Assembly (NCBI RefSeq): GCF_002896965.1
Contig: NZ_LYMM01000003.1
Location: forward strand, 86,971-150,970
Origin: Novosphingobium guangzhouense
GTDB lineage: Bacteria; Pseudomonadota; Alphaproteobacteria; Sphingomonadales; Sphingomonadaceae
Length of the DNA stretch: 64,000 nt
Direction: 5' to 3'
The translations under genes were made by a program, and so were the position numbers. The stretch's first letter is position 1, and each line of letters opens with the position of its first letter. Shown piece by piece: positions 8,408-17,559 of this stretch. The notes beneath the pieces were generated by a model. It did not search any database. It was not told the origin of the DNA and saw nothing but the letters and a program-made list of their open reading frames with translations.

Positions 8408-10621
8408 TTATGATGTGGGTTTATTTGAGGGTTTTGCAGTGCTGCGGGGCGACCACCAGCCATGCATCCCCTGCGCTTTAGCCACGGTCTCGATACGCTC
8501 CTTGTCGAGATTTATCGCCAATCCTCCCGTCCGCTCCAGCGACTTCCTATCGGCCTTGTACCATCGGGGGCGGCAACTTCGAGGAAGCCAGCGCTCTGAA
8601 ATAACAATGTCACTGCGTTCGCATGCTGCCGCCAACGACCGCTCAGCGATAATATCATGACCGCGAAATATTAATATTCGCCAATTTCGTTTTGATTTGA
8701 CAACTTCCACCACACACAGGTCCCTGTTGCATTGCGCATTAGGCGAGCGTTCAAGTGGAAGAGGCTGCAGCTCGATGCCGGCAAATTCCATTAAATTGTC
8801 TCTGGCGTATCCCTTCACACTATTTCGGAGCATAAATAGTTGCTCACCCCTGGCTCCTACCAACCCGACATGATGCCCGTCTCCCGACACGAGCACATCA
8901 GCAGGTGGAGCAGACGCCAGTAGCACTCCGCCCAGCAGTGCGACGGGCAACCCGACCCACCGAATACGTCCGGCCCATAAGCCAAGCCAAAGCCCCCCAA
9001 CGATGAAAAGGAGGAACGCGCCAGCGTCGTTGCCGGGCAGCAAATTCACGGCGCCTGGTCGCGCAGCGAACCAATGCGCCAGCGCCATAAGCAAATCGAT
9101 TGCCTTGCCTGCCAACCACCAGACGCCTCCGCCCGCCCCAACCAGGTCAAGCAACAACGCAGCCGCAAGCAATGGCATGATCAGGAAGGTCGACAGCGGA
9201 ATGGCGACGACGTTTGCGAGCGCCCCGTAAACCCCAGCCCGGTGAAAATGAAGCAGACCTATGGGCATCAACACAAGGTCGATCACGGCACCTGTCATCA
9301 GAAGGAGAGCCAGGTGACGCAGCCACTTCAACGGCAATCCTTCATCGCGAGGGCCAAGAAAGTGCCGAACTGATTCAGAGGTACTGACAGCTATAAGCGC
9401 CAGCACCGCGCCAAAGCTCATCTGAAAACTCGGCCCCATAACTGCTTCCGGCCAGACCAGAAGAACGCAAAACGCAGCTACGGCAAGCATACGCAAGGAC
9501 AGCGGCTCTCTGCCAAGTGCAACTGCTGCCAACACCAGAAGGGCGCCAATGCAAGACCGGACTGTGGGGACCTCTGCCCCCGAAAGCAGAGTATATGCAA
9601 TGCCTATCAACGCTCCTGCAGCCGAGCCCACCACCGGCAGTCTGACGCGGAGCGCGATCCAAGGCACCAACGCCAGTATTCGAACCACCAAAAGGTATAC
9701 TGCGGCCACAATTGCGCTGACGTGCAAGCCGCTTATCGAGAGCAGGTGCGCCAGCCCCGAGTCCCGCATTGCCTGATCGTCTTCTTCCAAAATTCCACCG
9801 CGATCACCGGTCACAAACGCTGCAGCCAGTCCGGCGCGTTCTTCACCGACGCTTGCGCGAATATGATCGGTCAGCGCCTGACGGATTTGTGCAAGGTGAT
9901 TTCCACGCGCAGGAGCTTTGTTCACGACTTCTATCTTGCCTAACGCCGCCCCGCTTGCAGCGATGCCCGTGAACCAGGAGGTACGGGCGAAATTGTAGGC
10001 TCCGGGCAGCATCGGCGGAGCAGGAGGCATCAGCCTCGCCCTGAAGCTGACGAGATCGCCGATGGATACATGCAAAGCCGCCCCCTTACCGGGAACATTC
10101 AGGCGGATCTTTATCGCCTTACCATCCAGCGGATTACGCATCGCGATCAGCAACCGATCGCGCATAAGTGCTGGCTGCGGCTCAATGCCAAGCACTCGCC
10201 CGTGAAATGTTCCTGCCAGGGGCCGGTCTATCCCGGGCTGTCCGACGACTTCCGAGCGTGTCCATACAACAAGGCAGCCTGCAGCAATCAGCAAAGGCAC
10301 GAAGGTCAGTGCACGACCAACGTGCGGGGAACTTCTCAGCAAGGGAAAGGACGCATGACCGATTGCAGAAACTGCAACAAAAAGACCGGAAAAGCTAGCC
10401 CAGAATGGCCATGAAGGGAGCCAAAACCACGCAATTATGCCGGTTGCGAAGGCTACGGCGAGCCAAGGCCCACGTTCGAATCCTGCGCCCGAAAGAAATC
10501 GCTCGACGACTGCCAAAACCCTCGACAAGAGGCCCTTGGCGGTCCATGGCCCATGCTGCAATGCAGCGGCTTCCAGGCCGCCTGGACGCATAATTTCAGA
10601 TATCGCGGCGCTGGTCCCCAT
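8408..10621 (-). CDS. comEC: ComEC/Rec2 family competence protein
   Basis: The 737-residue protein is a polytopic inner-membrane protein expected to form or assist the channel that passes single-stranded DNA into the cytoplasm during transformation. After an N-terminal pair of hydrophobic segments and a DUF4131-like beta domain, the competence domain contains ALADHIRASVGEERAGLAAAF-like sequence, LLSISGLHVSAIVAAVYLLV near residue 310, and SGAEVPTVRSCIGALLVLAA. The C-terminal region corresponds in place to a metallo-beta-lactamase domain but has no HxHxDH motif. The ATG at 10621 is chosen because the open extension upstream is a shadow of gltX; the two starts are 30 bases apart and divergent. 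Confidence 0.88.
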   Translation of the reverse strand: MGTSAAISEIMRPGGLEAAALQHGPWTAKGLLSRVLAVVERFLSGAGFERGPWLAVAFATGIIAWFWLPSWPFWASFSGLFVAVSAIGHASFPLLRSSPHVGRALTFVPLLIAAGCLVVWTRSEVVGQPGIDRPLAGTFHGRVLGIEPQPALMRDRLLIAMRNPLDGKAIKIRLNVPGKGAALHVSIGDLVSFRARLMPPAPPMLPGAYNFARTSWFTGIAASGAALGKIEVVNKAPARGNHLAQIRQALTDHIRASVGEERAGLAAAFVTGDRGGILEEDDQAMRDSGLAHLLSISGLHVSAIVAAVYLLVVRILALVPWIALRVRLPVVGSAAGALIGIAYTLLSGAEVPTVRSCIGALLVLAAVALGREPLSLRMLAVAAFCVLLVWPEAVMGPSFQMSFGAVLALIAVSTSESVRHFLGPRDEGLPLKWLRHLALLLMTGAVIDLVLMPIGLLHFHRAGVYGALANVVAIPLSTFLIMPLLAAALLLDLVGAGGGVWWLAGKAIDLLMALAHWFAARPGAVNLLPGNDAGAFLLFIVGGLWLGLWAGRIRWVGLPVALLGGVLLASAPPADVLVSGDGHHVGLVGARGEQLFMLRNSVKGYARDNLMEFAGIELQPLPLERSPNAQCNRDLCVVEVVKSKRNWRILIFRGHDIIAERSLAAACERSDIVISERWLPRSCRPRWYKADRKSLERTGGLAINLDKERIETVAKAQGMHGWWSPRSTAKPSNKPTS

Positions 10622-10651
10622 CGTCGCCAATAGGACAGGAAGGTCGGGTAG

Positions 10652-12118
10652 ATGGCAAGTGGTAGTGCATCGGGCGAGGCGACTGGCAAGGAAGCTTCCG
10701 CGCTCCGCCCTGTCGTAACGCGCTTTGCCCCCTCCCCCACCGGTTACCTTCACATCGGCGGCGCGCGCACGGCGCTTTTCAACTGGCTCTTCGCCCGCCG
10801 TCACGGCGGCAAGTACCTGCTGCGCATCGAGGATACCGATCGTGCGCGCTCCACCGAACCCGCGATCGACGCCATCTTCGACGGGCTGTCCTGGCTGGGC
10901 CTCGATGGTGACGAGGCGCCGGTATTCCAGTTCGCCCGCTCGGACCGACATGCCGAAGTGGCCGCGCAACTCATGGAAAGCGGCCATGCCTATCGCTGCT
11001 ACCTGACGCCGGAAGAACTGGCCGCACGCCGCCAGAAGGCGCAGGAGGAACGCCGCCCGTTCCGCATCGACAGCGAATGGCGCGATGCCGATCCGTCGAC
11101 CTGGCCGGCCGACCGTTCATGGGTCGTTCGCGTCAAGGCGCCGCGCGAAGGCGCGACCACGATCGAGGATCTCGTGCAGGGTACGGTCACGGTCCAGAAC
11201 GAGGAAATCGACGACTTCGTGATCCTGCGCGGCGACGGTACGCCGACATATATGCTGGCCGTAGTGGTCGACGACAATGACATGGGCGTCACCCACGTCC
11301 TGCGTGGCGACGATCATCTGAACAACGCCTTCCGCCAGCTGGTGGTCATCAACGGCATGGGCTGGGAAGTGCCGACTTACGGCCACGTCCCGCTGATCCA
11401 CGGATCGGACGGCGCCAAGCTTTCCAAGCGCCACGGTGCGCTGGGCGTCGATGCCTATCGCGATGAAATGGGCCTGCTGCCAGAGGCCGTGTTCAATTAC
11501 CTGCTCCGCCTCGGCTGGGGCCATGGCGATGAGGAAATCATCAGCCGCGAGCAAGCTATCGAATGGTTCGACATGGTCGATGTGGGCAAGAGCCCATCGC
11601 GCTTCGACCTTGCCAAGCTTCAGAATCTCAACGGGCATTATGTCCGCGAGGCCGACGACGTTCGCCTTGCCGGTCTTGTGCAACCCCGCCTGGAAGGCGT
11701 CGAGGGTGACGAACCTTCCGACCTTCTGGTCCGTGCGATGCCCGTACTCAAGGTCCGCGCAAAGGATCTTAACGAACTTGCAGAAGGCTCTGCCTTCCTG
11801 TTTGCCAAGCGCCCGCTTGCCATGAGCGAAAAGGCGCTGGCACTCCTGACCGTCGAAGGGCGCGAGCGCCTTGCGATGATTCACGAGCGCCTGTCCGGCC
11901 AGGCCGACTGGACTTTAGAGGCACTGGAAGCCAACCTGAAGGCAATGGCCGAGACCCTTGGATTGGGCCTCGGCAAGCTCGCGCAACCCTTGCGGGCAGC
12001 CCTGACGGGTCAGACGACCTCGCCGGGGATATTCGACGTACTGGTATTGCTCGGTCGGGAAGAGAGCCTCGCGCGCATTGGCGAGCAGGCGCAGGTTCCC
12101 GCCGGGTCGCAGTCATAA
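10652..12118 (+). CDS. gltX: Glutamate--tRNA ligase
   Basis: This 488-residue class I aminoacyl-tRNA synthetase charges tRNA-Glu (and in many alphaproteobacteria also tRNA-Gln). The HIGH-type motif is [10 protein letters not shown] at residues 28–37, and the KMSKS-type loop is KLSKRHG at about 256. The Rossmann fold is followed by the helical anticodon-binding region. Alphaproteobacteria often have two paralogues, one acting mainly on tRNA-Gln together with GatCAB; sequence inspection alone does not tell which this is. It is divergent from comEC and lies 11 bases upstream of gltA, so the two are likely cotranscribed. Confidence 0.95.
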   Translation: MASGSASGEATGKEASALRPVVTRFAPSPTGYLHIGGARTALFNWLFARRHGGKYLLRIEDTDRARSTEPAIDAIFDGLSWLGLDGDEAPVFQFARSDRHAEVAAQLMESGHAYRCYLTPEELAARRQKAQEERRPFRIDSEWRDADPSTWPADRSWVVRVKAPREGATTIEDLVQGTVTVQNEEIDDFVILRGDGTPTYMLAVVVDDNDMGVTHVLRGDDHLNNAFRQLVVINGMGWEVPTYGHVPLIHGSDGAKLSKRHGALGVDAYRDEMGLLPEAVFNYLLRLGWGHGDEEIISREQAIEWFDMVDVGKSPSRFDLAKLQNLNGHYVREADDVRLAGLVQPRLEGVEGDEPSDLLVRAMPVLKVRAKDLNELAEGSAFLFAKRPLAMSEKALALLTVEGRERLAMIHERLSGQADWTLEALEANLKAMAETLGLGLGKLAQPLRAALTGQTTSPGIFDVLVLLGREESLARIGEQAQVPAGSQS

Positions 12119-12129
12119 GGAGATAATTG

Positions 12130-13413
12130 GTGGGTGATCAGGCTAAACTGAGCGTCGGTGGCGCGGAAAACGACTACGCGGTGCTCAAGGGCAGCGTCGG
12201 GCCGGATGTGATCGACATCCGCAAGCTCTATGCCCAGACCGGCAAGTTCACGTTCGATCCCGGCTTCACCTCGACGGCCAGCTGCGAATCCGCGCTGACC
12301 TACATCGACGGCGACGAAGGCGTGCTGCTGCATCGCGGCTATCCGATCGGCCAGCTGGCTGAAAACTCGTCGTTCATGGAAACGAGCTACCTGCTGCTGA
12401 ACGGCGAACTGCCCAGCAAGGACGAACTGACCTCGTTCGAGAACACCATCACGCGCCACACCATGCTGCACGAGCAGCTGGCCACCTTCTACCGCGGTTT
12501 TCGCCGTGACGCGCACCCGATGGCCATCATGTGCGGCGTTGTCGGCGCGCTTTCGGCGTTCTACCACGATTCGACCGACATCTCCGACCCCGAGCATCGC
12601 AAGATCAGCTCGCACCGTCTGATCGCCAAGATGCCGACCATCGCGGCAATGGCGTACAAGTATTCGGTCGGCCAGCCCTTCGTCTATCCCGACAACAAGC
12701 TGAGCTACACCGGCAACTTCCTGCGCATGACCTTCGGCGTGCCGGCTGAAGAATACGAAGTGATCCCTGCCGTCGAAAAGGCGATGGACCGCATCTTCAT
12801 CCTCCATGCCGACCATGAGCAGAACGCTTCGACCTCGACCGTGCGCCTCGCCGGTTCTTCGGGCGCCAACCCGTTCGCGTGTATTGCGGCCGGCATCGCC
12901 TGCCTCTGGGGCCCTGCCCACGGCGGCGCGAACGAAGCCGCGCTCAACATGCTGAAGGAAATCGGCACCCCCGATCGCATCCAGCACTACATCGACCGCG
13001 CGAAGGACAAGAACGATCCGTTCCGCCTGATGGGCTTCGGCCACCGCGTCTACAAGAACTACGACCCGCGCGCGACCGTTATGCAGTCGACCGTGCGTGA
13101 GGTGTTCGATGCGCTCAAGGTCAATGACCCGCTGTTCGAAACCGCGCTGCGTCTCGAAGAGATCGCGCTCAGCGATCCGTACTTCGCAGAAAAGAAGCTG
13201 TTCCCGAACGTGGACTTCTATTCGGGCATCATCCTGTCGGCGATCGGCTTCCCGACCACGATGTTCACCGTGCTCTTCGCCCTTGCCCGCACGGTGGGCT
13301 GGGTCGCGCAGTGGAACGAAATGATCTCGGATCCCGGCCAGAAGATCGGCCGCCCGCGCCAGCTCTACACCGGCCCGACGCAGCGCGACTACGTGCCGCT
13401 CGACAAGCGTTAA
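12130..13413 (+). CDS. gltA: Citrate synthase
   Basis: The 427-residue enzyme condenses oxaloacetate and acetyl-CoA to citrate, entering the TCA cycle. Catalytic residues are visible as His264 in GPAHGGANE, His305 in GFGHRVYK and an Asp in NVDFYSG near residue 362. Length and the N-terminal beta domain (KLSVGG through [12 protein letters not shown]) fit the hexameric, NADH-regulated type of Gram-negative bacteria. The GTG at 12130 is chosen over the adjacent TTG at 12127 because the AAGGAG site at 12117–12122 lies seven bases before it. A strong terminator follows at 13447–13478. Confidence 0.96.
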   Translation: MGDQAKLSVGGAENDYAVLKGSVGPDVIDIRKLYAQTGKFTFDPGFTSTASCESALTYIDGDEGVLLHRGYPIGQLAENSSFMETSYLLLNGELPSKDELTSFENTITRHTMLHEQLATFYRGFRRDAHPMAIMCGVVGALSAFYHDSTDISDPEHRKISSHRLIAKMPTIAAMAYKYSVGQPFVYPDNKLSYTGNFLRMTFGVPAEEYEVIPAVEKAMDRIFILHADHEQNASTSTVRLAGSSGANPFACIAAGIACLWGPAHGGANEAALNMLKEIGTPDRIQHYIDRAKDKNDPFRLMGFGHRVYKNYDPRATVMQSTVREVFDALKVNDPLFETALRLEEIALSDPYFAEKKLFPNVDFYSGIILSAIGFPTTMFTVLFALARTVGWVAQWNEMISDPGQKIGRPRQLYTGPTQRDYVPLDKR

Positions 13414-13446
13414 GCTGTCTTCGCGAGGTTCGCGGCTACTCAAAAG

Positions 13447-13478
13447 AAGGGTCCTCGTTTCCGCGAGGGCCCTTTTTT
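13447..13478 (+). terminator. Rho-independent terminator after gltA
   Basis: AAGGGTCCTCG and CGAGGGCCCTT form an 11-bp stem with one G·U pair and a six-base loop, followed by a run of T. It starts 33 bases after the gltA stop and clearly ends the gltX-gltA transcript. Confidence 0.9.
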
Positions 13479-13579
13479 GTTCCTTTACTTAAGGAAAATG
13501 GCGACCCATTTGGACCATTTCGCCATAATCCGGCCGCATCCAACGCGCACGTTCGCGTCTCACAAAGGGGCACGCGAGC

Positions 13580-13777
13580 ATGATTTTCGTTCGAACATTG
13601 GCGATGATCGTTGGCCTGCTTGCGATAGCAGCGGGCGTATTCGTGGCCCTGCAAGGCACCGGCATACTGAAATGGCCCGCCGGCAGCGCCATGATCGGCG
13701 AACGCGCCTGGGCTGTGCGCGGCGCGGTATTCGCAGCAGTGGGGGCAATCATCGTCTGGCTGGGCCGCAGGTGCTGA
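13580..13777 (+). CDS. Small two-helix membrane protein, unknown function
   Basis: The 65-residue product has two hydrophobic segments (residues 6–25 and 46–61) flanking a short polar loop containing GILKWPAGSAMIGERAW. The composition and the W-P-A pattern resemble a small uncharacterised protein seen in other sphingomonads, but no function is known to me. It lies 100 bases after the gltA terminator and is convergent with the kinase-like gene, whose stop is three bases away. The ATG at 13580 follows the weak GA-rich stretch GGGGCACGCGAGC. Confidence 0.6.
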   Translation: MIFVRTLAMIVGLLAIAAGVFVALQGTGILKWPAGSAMIGERAWAVRGAVFAAVGAIIVWLGRRC

Positions 13778-13780
13778 GAT

Positions 13781-15154
13781 TCAGCCCTCAGGGTCGAGCG
13801 GCACTTCCAGAATGAACCGGGCCCCTTGGCCCGGTGCGCTCTCGATCGAAAGCTCCCCATTCATCGCGCGCGCAAGACGCCGCGATATATACAGCCCCAG
13901 CCCGGAACCGCCGTCCCCGCTGCGCCCCAGACGTTCGAATTTTTCGAATACCCTGCCCTGCTCCTCAAGGCTGAGCCCCGGACCTTCATCAGCGACGATG
14001 GCTCGGGCCCGATCACCATTCACATCCACTCGCACATCAACGCTGGTGCCTTCGGGCGAATAGCGGATAGCGTTTCCGATAAGGTTCAGCAGAACCTGCA
14101 GGACCCTGCGAAATTCCGCCAGCGCCGGGGCACTGTCTGCAGGAGCGGGCGTCGTGATCGAGATGCCCTTCTCTCGCGCGCGGACGCCCAGGATACCTGC
14201 TGCCTGACGCGCCACGTCTGACAAGTCGATGTAGTCGGCAGTTGTCGAAAAGCTATCTGCCTCGACCACCTCAAGATCGGCCATGTCATCCAGCAAATCC
14301 AGGAGCAGCTTTCCGGCTCCCGCGATCTCGCCAGCATATTCCGCGTAGGCATCAGGCAATGGGCCTGCCAACCGGGTACGGATCGTCTCGGCGTTGGCGA
14401 CGATGCGTGCAATCGGCTGCTTGAGCACGGGCGCAAGATCCTGGCCGACAAGTCCCCGTGGAGGAACCGGTGCTGCAGCTTGTGGAATCGCAACGCAGTC
14501 CGACGGAGCCTGATCCGACAGCAGCAGCAATTCGAAGCCGGACGGCTCAAACCCTGGACGAATTTGCGGAATCAGCGAAACGCGCCATGGGCGGCTACTC
14601 CCCGCAAAGACAACCGGCCCCCCGTCCAGCAAGCGCCAATGGAGCGGCTGCTGGTGTGTTACATTCTCGGGCTGAAGAAAATCAGTCCAGCAACGCCCCA
14701 CGCCCTGGGCCATCGCATCGGCCAATGGCGCAAGTTCAGAGCAATCGGTATTCGCGGCAATCAGGCGCTGCCCACTGTCCAGCCACGCCGTCAGCTCGGC
14801 AATCTGCCTGTCAATCGCTACCCGGCGCTCTTCCGCAACAGCACCGTCCTCGGAAATGAGAGCGGCCGTCTGCCAGCTGCGCACCACGATCGCGCAGCCC
14901 TCGCCTTCAGGATCGGCCTCAACCCAGAATGTTATCGCATCGTTTCCATCCTGTGCGCTGATAGCCTGCGTCATACGGACGCATGCTCGGCGCGCCCTTC
15001 CGACAAGATCAAGCAATTCCGGCACCGCGATCATACCCGGGATATCCCCGCCGCAACGCAACTGCAACGCGGCCAAGGGCTCATCAGCGCTTAGCAAACG
15101 ATCCTGTCCGTCGGAGATCGCGCGGGCAACAATGGTTCCTTCGTCCACTGTCAT
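13781..15154 (-). CDS. Histidine-kinase-like protein lacking the phospho-accepting histidine
   Basis: The 457-residue soluble protein has a unique N-terminal region (1–230), a dimerisation-like helical hairpin (about 236–300) and a complete HATPase domain. The ATP-binding boxes are intact: NLIGNAIRYSPEG (N), DEGPGL (G1), FEKFERLG (F) and GSGLGLYISRRLA (G2). In the helix where HELRTPL is expected, the sequence reads APVLKQPI, so Pro242 aligns with the His. It may bind ATP and sense or regulate a partner without autophosphorylation, comparable in principle with DivL-type kinases. Its start overlaps the upstream gene by four bases. Ligand and partner are unknown. Confidence 0.8.
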   Translation of the reverse strand: MTVDEGTIVARAISDGQDRLLSADEPLAALQLRCGGDIPGMIAVPELLDLVGRARRACVRMTQAISAQDGNDAITFWVEADPEGEGCAIVVRSWQTAALISEDGAVAEERRVAIDRQIAELTAWLDSGQRLIAANTDCSELAPLADAMAQGVGRCWTDFLQPENVTHQQPLHWRLLDGGPVVFAGSSRPWRVSLIPQIRPGFEPSGFELLLLSDQAPSDCVAIPQAAAPVPPRGLVGQDLAPVLKQPIARIVANAETIRTRLAGPLPDAYAEYAGEIAGAGKLLLDLLDDMADLEVVEADSFSTTADYIDLSDVARQAAGILGVRAREKGISITTPAPADSAPALAEFRRVLQVLLNLIGNAIRYSPEGTSVDVRVDVNGDRARAIVADEGPGLSLEEQGRVFEKFERLGRSGDGGSGLGLYISRRLARAMNGELSIESAPGQGARFILEVPLDPEG

Positions 15155-16086
15155 TTTGCACGGCCAGGTTGAGCAAGAATGGCGGCCGCGCGCATTGCAT
15201 CGATGCCGGCCAATACAGCCGGCATCCCGGTCCGGCCATGGATCTCACGGATCTGCGCGTCCACAAGAGCCGCAGGAGTTCCCGCAGCCAGCAGCAGCAA
15301 TGCAAGCCGCGTCTGCTGGCCCGGCTGCATCGCTGCGACCAGCCCGTCGCGCGGTTGGCCGGAACGCGCGGCAAATGCCGTCAGAAACAGCGTTACGCCG
15401 CACGCACTTACCGGCGCTGTTGCTTCAAAGGCGTCGTCGGCGACGACCCGCTCTGCCACCATCAGCCGGTTGGAAATTTCATCATGACGGAGCCGAACTT
15501 CGGCTTCGACGGCTGCCACGCGATTTGAAAGGGCAGGTTCGGCTTCGACCAGCGCGCGAACGATGGCCAACACGGCATCAAGAACAGGGGCAGGCACCTC
15601 CACCAACGGAAGAGCCATGCGTCGTTGCCGATCGACCCAGCGTGCCTGCGCAGTCAGGAACTCACGCATCAATGCATCACCTGCGGCGACCCGCGCCCGC
15701 ACAAAAGGCGAGACGACGGGGTCGAGCCCCAGATGGGTACTCAACCGCTCGGTCAGTTGCCATTCCAGCGCAACGGCATGGGCATGTGCCAACACAATCG
15801 TGTCATCAAGGAAGGCTCGGCTCAAGACCGCCACCTCCTCGTGCGCGTGAGCACGCCGGTCTATACTCCCTATCAACGCATCCAGCACTTGTGCCGCGAC
15901 ATCCCTGAGAATGCCTTTCACCCGTGCAAGGACTTCCTCGGCAAACGAATTATCCGGTTCAGCAGCAACGAGATAGCGCAATACCGGCAGTGTCGAAGCG
16001 GCTGCGGCGCCCGAACGTGCAAGGTCACGCCGGATCGCGGCTTCGGCGCCTTGCAAATCTGCCGGAAGAGCTGCCTGATCGATCAT
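15151..16086 (-). CDS. Helical protein of unknown function in kinase-like operon
   Basis: The 311-residue product is soluble, with no signal peptide or membrane segment, and is predicted from its Ala/Leu/Arg-rich sequence to be almost entirely helical. I do not recognise a domain; a DUF2336-like helical-repeat relationship was considered but is not supported by a clear motif. The start is ATG at 16086. The stop overlaps the ATG of the His-less kinase gene by four bases, so the two proteins are made together and may interact. It lies 35 bases downstream of a membrane protein gene in the same operon. Confidence 0.6.
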   Translation of the reverse strand: MIDQAALPADLQGAEAAIRRDLARSGAAAASTLPVLRYLVAAEPDNSFAEEVLARVKGILRDVAAQVLDALIGSIDRRAHAHEEVAVLSRAFLDDTIVLAHAHAVALEWQLTERLSTHLGLDPVVSPFVRARVAAGDALMREFLTAQARWVDRQRRMALPLVEVPAPVLDAVLAIVRALVEAEPALSNRVAAVEAEVRLRHDEISNRLMVAERVVADDAFEATAPVSACGVTLFLTAFAARSGQPRDGLVAAMQPGQQTRLALLLLAAGTPAALVDAQIREIHGRTGMPAVLAGIDAMRAAAILAQPGRAK

Positions 16087-16121
16087 ATGACCCGTCTAAC
16101 CGGCATCTGGTTAATCCGAGG

Positions 16122-17324
16122 TTATCCGTCGCGCCGACGCGGCAGAACCAATGCCGCGACGACTATCCCGGCAGAAAGCAACCTTACTGCAAGAAGCACC
16201 TGCCCAAATCCCGAAGCGAATGCCAGTACCAGCCCCAACAGCGCGCGATCTGCAAACAGGGGGGCGAAACGGCCTGCAGCGATGCGTGGCAAAAGTACCA
16301 GCAGCATCATGAGGATCGCAGGCGTACAGAGCCACGCAAGTACAGGTTCGCCCGGAAAACGCGGCGTGTCCAGCAGGATAAGTGCTGCAAACACAACGTC
16401 CACCAACCAGACCAACGCATCGGCACGCGGAATGGCTGGCGAAACCTGCCCCAGGGCATGGCGCTCGGCCGCCCGCAACAGGCGGCTCGCCTCGACAAGC
16501 AGCCAGGCGATGGCGAGCAATGCAAATGCACACCACAGGAACCCAAGCCAACCGGCGCCCGCAGCGATGCCAAGTGCCACCAGCACGGCGACCGAAACGA
16601 CGTTGCTCGCATTACCCGCATGCAGAAGGGATGAGCCGAAACTGAGCACCGCGAACCGCGCCACTGTTCGCCCGGGTGTACGGGCATCGCTCTGCGCGAA
16701 ACGCGTGCGCATCCACTCATCTTCCAGCGCATAGGCCTCGGCCTCGCTTCGCACCATGCGCCAGCCCGATCCCGCGCGCGTCGTCGCGGGAACTTCGCGC
16801 ATGGCGATGCCCGACTGAAGCGCGATGCGCGTAAGTGCCGAAACGGCGTCAACGTCCATAGGCAATTCATGCAGACGCTCGACCAGCGCGCCCGGCACAC
16901 GCATCAGTCCCGCCGTGGCGCGATTGATATCGATCCGTTCAAAGCCTGCTGCCAGCGCGCCCTCAACCGGTTGAACCAGCACAACCGGCGCCCGACCTTC
17001 AAGTAGAGCTGCGGCCGCTGTTGGATCGGAGAATAACCCTTCGGATATGACGACGAGTTCGTCGCCGGCGGTGACCAGACCTGCCAGCTGCCCGGCGCCC
17101 GTCGCTATCGCAAACTGCAGCCCGGCGTCCTCGGCATCGTGCTGAAGCGAGATCAATTCAGGAGAAGTATCACGGGCCATGCAAATGACCCGCTGGCATT
17201 CGAGCGCCAGAGCCATTCCAAGCTGATGCTGCGCAACGCTTGCGCCAGCCACGCGCAGAAAAGCACGCGGAAACGGCTGCCCCGACGCCGCAGCCTCCGT
17301 CATGGCCAACAATGCTATACGCAA
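16122..17324 (-). CDS. Membrane protein with nucleotidyltransferase-like N-terminal domain
   Basis: The 400-residue product has a soluble N-terminal half and about five hydrophobic segments from residue 235 on. The N terminus (PFPRAFLRVAGASVAQHQLGMAL, residues about 15–37) resembles the start of sugar-nucleotidyl or inositol-phosphate cytidylyltransferases, but the GxGxR loop is not intact, so activity is doubtful. The CDP-alcohol transferase signature expected in IPCT/DIPPS fusions is absent from the membrane half. TTG at 17324 is chosen because GGAG lies eight bases upstream; ATG at 17303 is the alternative. It is first gene of a three-gene operon and divergent from the TipN-like gene. Confidence 0.5.
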   Translation of the reverse strand: MRIALLAMTEAAASGQPFPRAFLRVAGASVAQHQLGMALALECQRVICMARDTSPELISLQHDAEDAGLQFAIATGAGQLAGLVTAGDELVVISEGLFSDPTAAAALLEGRAPVVLVQPVEGALAAGFERIDINRATAGLMRVPGALVERLHELPMDVDAVSALTRIALQSGIAMREVPATTRAGSGWRMVRSEAEAYALEDEWMRTRFAQSDARTPGRTVARFAVLSFGSSLLHAGNASNVVSVAVLVALGIAAGAGWLGFLWCAFALLAIAWLLVEASRLLRAAERHALGQVSPAIPRADALVWLVDVVFAALILLDTPRFPGEPVLAWLCTPAILMMLLVLLPRIAAGRFAPLFADRALLGLVLAFASGFGQVLLAVRLLSAGIVVAALVLPRRRDG

Positions 17325-17559
17325 ATTCGAAACTCCAGCACCGCGATGGATGTAGGCAGGTCCGCGCCATGTGCCAAGCCAAAGCAGAGCATCGGATTCC
17401 GGAAAACTCCGCTGACATGGCACCGGTCGAACTCATCGGCCCCGCGTTCAATGCCATCCGCGTCACCTGGATCGTCCGCTAGTCCGCCATTTCCCCAGCT
17501 TAATCTTACAAGTGCCCAACCGGGGTTTATCAGTGCGATCGACGTGGTATTCTGACGGA

